A program made the translations under genes and the position numbers. A model generated the notes under the pieces. That model saw nothing but the letters and a program-made list of their open reading frames with translations. It searched no databases and was not told the origin of the DNA. From Asanoa iriomotensis (GTDB lineage Bacteria > Actinomycetota > Actinomycetes > Mycobacteriales > Micromonosporaceae): 64,000 bases of DNA. Of this stretch, positions 60,602-64,000 are shown one piece after another. The stretch is taken from the NCBI RefSeq assembly GCF_016862515.1, contig NZ_BONC01000039.1, positions 1-64,000 on the forward strand. Direction: 5' to 3'. Numbering within the stretch: position 1 is the first letter of the stretch; every line of letters starts with the position of its first letter.

Positions 60602-62893
60602 CTATTCAGGCAAGTGGATGGTGAAAGGAATTCCATTTTCGATCAGGCAGTCTAGCACCGCCTGTGTCGGACCCAATGCGTTGTACGCGTGATGCGGCAT
60701 GAAATGCCAGTGCACGCCTCTGACGCGGTATCGCTGCACCTGGCCGTTCGAAACGACCTCGACGCCATTCTGCTGGCTCATCATCCAGGCGTCCTTCTTG
60801 CATTCGGTTACTTCGTGACCGTAGTCGGGAACGCCGGTCTTCACCTCGTGCAGGGTCAGTTCGCCCGGCGGATCCTCGACGGCGACGTCAGGCTTCCGCG
60901 CCGACGAAGGCGGCGCCGGGACGTCCGGCGTGCGCATGTGGAGATGCTGGTGCCGAACCCCGGGGAACCCGGCGAGCATGTCGAAGATGGTGTTCTCGCC
61001 CATGGGCCCGTTGAACTGGTAGCGGACCCGCGCCGGCCAGCCATTGGCCTGAGCCCTGACGTGCAAGGGATGCTGGAAAGCCGCGCGCAGCCTGGCCATG
61101 TTGTTCCGCGAGCCCTTGAGAAGCCGCAACATGCTGGGCCGCGCGGCGAGAATGCCGACGCCGCCGTCCGCGGTCCGCGCCGTTTCCTCGGCCGCGTCCC
61201 GGAGCACGGTCCAGTCGTCGCCGAGAATGAGCTCGGCCGCGGCTTCCTTGACCTCGTCCGGAACCATGTCATACGTGGCGACGAGCACCATCACCTGTTG
61301 GGTACGGTGCGCGAAGCGGGAGACGAACCGCGCGGCCTTCGCCGGAATGGAGACGGCATCGCCGACGTAGGGGATGACGCCGAGGATGCTCAGCCCCGCG
61401 CCGACCCAGTCACCGTGGATCAGCCCGGCGATCGTGTCGCGAATATCGGCGGCGCCGCCGAGGATCCAGCCGACGACCGGGATGAAGCTCAGCGCGCCCG
61501 AGCACAGGTTTCCGGCGATCCAGGCCATGGAGTCGCGCGGTGCGAAGTCGCCGGCGAACATTCCGAGCAGGAAGTCGCTGACGTACGTCCACTTGCTGAT
61601 CTGCTCGTCCCGAATGGTCGGGTCGAGCCCCTGGTCCTCGGCGTGCGCCACCTCGTAGTCGTCGCGGAGCCCGTCGCCGTCGGAGTCCTGACCCAGGGGG
61701 TTGGTGCCGATCTCGTTGACTTCCTGCCCGTCGGACAGCCCGTCACCGTCGCTGTCGACGTTGTGGAGGTCGCTGAGCAGCTCTTCCTCGGCAACGTCGC
61801 TCAGCCCGTCGCCGTCGACGTCGCTGGTGTTGGGCGCCGGCACGAACGGCGGCAGGTCACCGGGCAGCGGCGGGGCACGCGGCTGGTCGGCGACCAGCGG
61901 GTTGCTGCCCTGTGCGACCTCGGTGCCGTCGTTGACGCCGTCACCGTCGGTGTCGGGGTTGGTAGGCGAGGTGCCGAGGTCCTGCTCCTGAAGGTTGGTA
62001 AGGCCGTCGTTGTCGACGTCCTCGGCACCATCCGCGATCCCGTCCTCATCGGAGTCGACCGCGTTGGGGCGCGTCCAGCCGGCCAGCTGGGTGATCTCGA
62101 ACTTGTCGGTCAGCCCGTCGCTGTCGGAGTCGACGAGCAGCGGGCTGGAGCCGAACCGCAGCTCCACGACGTCGACGACGCCGTCGTTGTCCTTGTCGCC
62201 CTCGTAGGTGATGCCGAGGCGGGTCAACACGTTGAAGCCGCTGGCCCAGGCCCGCGAGGCCTGGATGGTCGCCGGCTCCACGTTGGCCTTCAGCAGCATC
62301 TCGTCGGCCTTGGCGAGGTTGACCTTCGCCGCCTCGAGATCCGCGAACGCCTCCGCGAGCCCGGCTGGTGCCGGCGCGGGCGGCGGGCTGGCCCGGAACG
62401 GCCCGATGGTCGCCTCGGCGTCCTGGATGGCCGCGTCACCCATCAGCCGCACACCGGTGAGGGTCTCCACCAGCGCCGTGACGTGCGCCTTCTCGGCCTC
62501 GCCGTTGGGCGGGCTGGCACCGGTCATGCGGCTCTTGAGGAACGACTCCAGATGCTGCAGGTTGTCGAACGCGATCGCACCGTTGGCAGCGCTGTTGAAC
62601 CGCGCACCGTCGAAGTACCTGCTGTCGACATCGGCCAGCACGGGGTCGATCCGGCTGTCACCCAGATCGCTGCCGACGTAGGGCCGCAACGCCTGCGTGG
62701 CCTCACTGACGTAGGCCTTGGCATCCCGCGTGTACTCGGCGGTGGGGATCTTCGCGACTTCCACCTGCCAGAGAGGTGTCTCCCCCGCCGACGCCTGTCC
62801 TGCGACGGCCAGCTGCGCAACAAGCGCAAGGGCCATCGCCGCGGCTAGACCCTTAGGTCTGAGCCGTGCATGGACGTGCATACATATTCCCAT
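60602..62893 (-). CDS. Secreted polymorphic toxin with TSP3-type calcium repeats and PD-(D/E)xK-like C-terminus
   Basis: The 763-residue protein has a signal peptide (1-36), an alpha-helical region (40-225), eight calcium-binding DxDxDGxxD repeats (about 232-412), a hydrophobic pre-toxin stretch (about 465-530, IPVVGWILGGAADIRD, IPYVGDAVSIPAKAA) and a C-terminal domain (about 610-763). In the latter, R-K-P-D-V-A-V-E-D then L-T-L-H-E-V-K-T-G resembles the D...(D/E)xK core of restriction-like nucleases; HWHF follows. This is the standard layout of secreted polymorphic toxins used between competing bacteria, whose kin are protected by an immunity protein. Nuclease activity is inferred. Confidence 0.8.
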   Translation of the reverse strand: MGICMHVHARLRPKGLAAAMALALVAQLAVAGQASAGETPLWQVEVAKIPTAEYTRDAKAYVSEATQALRPYVGSDLGDSRIDPVLADVDSRYFDGARFNSAANGAIAFDNLQHLESFLKSRMTGASPPNGEAEKAHVTALVETLTGVRLMGDAAIQDAEATIGPFRASPPPAPAPAGLAEAFADLEAAKVNLAKADEMLLKANVEPATIQASRAWASGFNVLTRLGITYEGDKDNDGVVDVVELRFGSSPLLVDSDSDGLTDKFEITQLAGWTRPNAVDSDEDGIADGAEDVDNDGLTNLQEQDLGTSPTNPDTDGDGVNDGTEVAQGSNPLVADQPRAPPLPGDLPPFVPAPNTSDVDGDGLSDVAEEELLSDLHNVDSDGDGLSDGQEVNEIGTNPLGQDSDGDGLRDDYEVAHAEDQGLDPTIRDEQISKWTYVSDFLLGMFAGDFAPRDSMAWIAGNLCSGALSFIPVVGWILGGAADIRDTIAGLIHGDWVGAGLSILGVIPYVGDAVSIPAKAARFVSRFAHRTQQVMVLVATYDMVPDEVKEAAAELILGDDWTVLRDAAEETARTADGGVGILAARPSMLRLLKGSRNNMARLRAAFQHPLHVRAQANGWPARVRYQFNGPMGENTIFDMLAGFPGVRHQHLHMRTPDVPAPPSSARKPDVAVEDPPGELTLHEVKTGVPDYGHEVTECKKDAWMMSQQNGVEVVSNGQVQRYRVRGVHWHFMPHHAYNALGPTQAVLDCLIENGIPFTIHLPE

Positions 62894-62981
62894 CTTTCAA
62901 CCGAGCGCCGCGATGGGAAGCGTAATTGGGAAGGCCGATCCTGTGTGCCCGCCTAGCGATCGGCGGTCACGTCTGGGAACG

Positions 62982-63000
62982 TCCGTCCTGGTAGGACGGA
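62982..63000. terminator. Hairpin in the gap before the toxin gene
   Basis: TCCGTCCT-GGT-AGGACGGA has perfect 8-bp arms, 79 bases downstream of the 63079 gene and about 90 bases before the toxin start (both minus). It may end the former or regulate the latter. Confidence 0.45.
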
Positions 63001-63078
63001 GTTCACGTTATCTGGATCACACCCCGCGCGGCGAAATGCCCGAGACCGAGCCCGGTGGCGCGTCGAAGGGCTGACGCC

Positions 63079-63771
63079 TCATGCGGCGCTTGCGGTCGGG
63101 GTGGGCGCCGGCGTCTCGGCGACAGGGGTCGACGCCGGCGTGCTCGGGGTGTCCGAAGGCGAGCCGGAACCGGCGTCGCCGCCGCTTCCGCCGGTGCCCG
63201 TGCCGGGGCCGCCGCCGGTCGGCTGGTCGGTGGGCTCGCCACCAGCCGGTGAGTTGGTCGGCGCCGAGGTCGGTGGCTGGCTGGTCGGCGGCGGTGGGGC
63301 CGGCGTCGCCTCCGGCGGCTGGGTCGGCTCACCCGTGACGGGTGGTGGAGACACCGGCCGCGTGCATTGCGTCGGGCTTGGCGTCGGCCGGACCGCGACC
63401 GGGACGGTCGGGGTGCGTGGCGCGCCGGGCCCACCGGGCGTGGTCGGTGGTGCGGGCGGCGGCACCAGCGGTCCGAGAACCTGCCGGCCCAACCCCGTGT
63501 GCACGGGGATCTCGGCCGAGGCACCTTCCCGGTTGGGCAGCGAGACGCGGTCAGGGAACGGCATCAACGCACGCGGCAATGCGGGTTCACCGGCGATGCT
63601 GACGCCGACAATGCCGGTGTAGCTCAGACAGACGGCTCCGATGCCGCATGCCGCCCAGCGCAGCAGCCGACTGCGGCGGCCGCTCTCGTCGACGAAGATC
63701 GGCGCTGCCACGCCCACCTGCTCGGCGGCGCTGACGATGATGTCGTTTTCGGGCTCCTGGGCCGGAATCAC
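63079..63771 (-). CDS. Single-pass membrane protein with Pro/Thr-rich extracellular tail
   Basis: The 230-residue protein has an acidic N-terminus (PENDIIVSAAEQVGVAAPIF), one membrane helix (about 38-58), a short conserved-looking part (ALPRALMPFPDRVSLPNREG) and a long tail of Pro, Thr, Ser and Gly. The tail resembles cell-wall spanning linkers. I know no function. It may be co-regulated with the toxin gene downstream. From 63772 to the window end (229 bases) I see no gene. Confidence 0.68.
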   Translation of the reverse strand: MIPAQEPENDIIVSAAEQVGVAAPIFVDESGRRSRLLRWAACGIGAVCLSYTGIVGVSIAGEPALPRALMPFPDRVSLPNREGASAEIPVHTGLGRQVLGPLVPPPAPPTTPGGPGAPRTPTVPVAVRPTPSPTQCTRPVSPPPVTGEPTQPPEATPAPPPPTSQPPTSAPTNSPAGGEPTDQPTGGGPGTGTGGSGGDAGSGSPSDTPSTPASTPVAETPAPTPTASAA

Positions 63772-64000
63772 GCGGTGAGCGTATGGCCAGTTCCCGACAG
63801 TTTGGGCATAAAAACCACCAAATTAGCCCGTTTTGGGAGCCTGGCGGGAGGGGCCAGATCGACCCGCCGACGAGGCCGCCATCCGGTCGTCCCTGCTGCG
63901 ACAGACGCTTCGAGATCATCGTGCCGGCCAGCCCTTGGTCCGGGCCGGGACCATCCGTATCAGCGGCGGGTAATTCCCCCTCAGCAGCAGTGGCACTGAC

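Noticed and set aside
60689-62848. 719-residue frame opposite the toxin gene
   Set aside because: Antisense to the toxin, with no signal, repeats or ribosome-binding site; the calcium repeats on the minus strand are real.
63772-64000. Frames in the last 229 bases
   Set aside because: None shows codon bias or a start signal; the stretch is likely the promoter of the 63079 gene or the edge of another gene outside the window.

Overview
The window is about 64 kb of very GC-rich, gene-dense DNA. Codons end mostly in G or C, GTG starts are common, and many promoters put a TANNNT -10 box 6-7 bases before the start codon (leaderless mRNAs). These traits, plus a mycothiol-type DsbA protein, CtaJ, a class F sortase, GlbO and an Eis-type acetyltransferase, point to a chromosomal segment of an actinomycete, most likely Micromonosporaceae. 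I see no rRNA, tRNA, CRISPR array, insertion sequence or prophage.

Layout. 1-10 kb: a divergent CobB-like amidoligase with a long FG-rich tail that runs off the left edge, SURF1, a small phosphatase, a CobC-like aminotransferase, a class A penicillin-binding protein, CobT and a CobA/CysG fusion. 10-14 kb: an otsA / otsB-GH15 trehalose operon. 14-18.5 kb: a VapBC-like toxin-antitoxin pair, EttA, a hotdog thioesterase and a YbjN-domain protein. 19-26.5 kb: secreted beta-propeller, GlbO, DUF5130, CtaJ, amidase, kynureninase, a cell-surface protein with its sortase, and an HNH nuclease. 26.6-38.9 kb: MscS, two MFS transporters, an SDR/TetR divergon with two operators, a GT2 protein, Eis-like acetyltransferase, RpiB/DUF1015 and a DsbA-family protein. 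39-46 kb: aminopeptidase N, an LRV-repeat protein, a second propeller and a HypX-like protein.

47.4-58.4 kb is a nine-gene operon, mostly joined by 4-nt ATGA overlaps, for an exopolysaccharide. It holds an Agd3/CE18-like deacetylase, a PelF-like GT4, a polytopic membrane protein, a nucleotidyltransferase, two epimerases, a nucleotide-sugar dehydrogenase and two GH114-like proteins. The gene set resembles both bacterial Pel and fungal galactosaminogalactan clusters.

58.4-64 kb holds small enzymes (kinase, DHFR-like reductase, VOC protein), then a secreted toxin (signal peptide, eight calcium-binding repeats, hydrophobic pre-toxin region, PD-(D/E)xK-like C-terminus) with a likely immunity gene. 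A 16-bp perfect hairpin lies between that toxin and its partner, separating the immunity gene's Shine-Dalgarno from its start codon. Overall the window is mostly housekeeping and envelope genes, with three unusual items: the altered CobB, the CE18/GH114/GT4 operon and the toxin-immunity pair.
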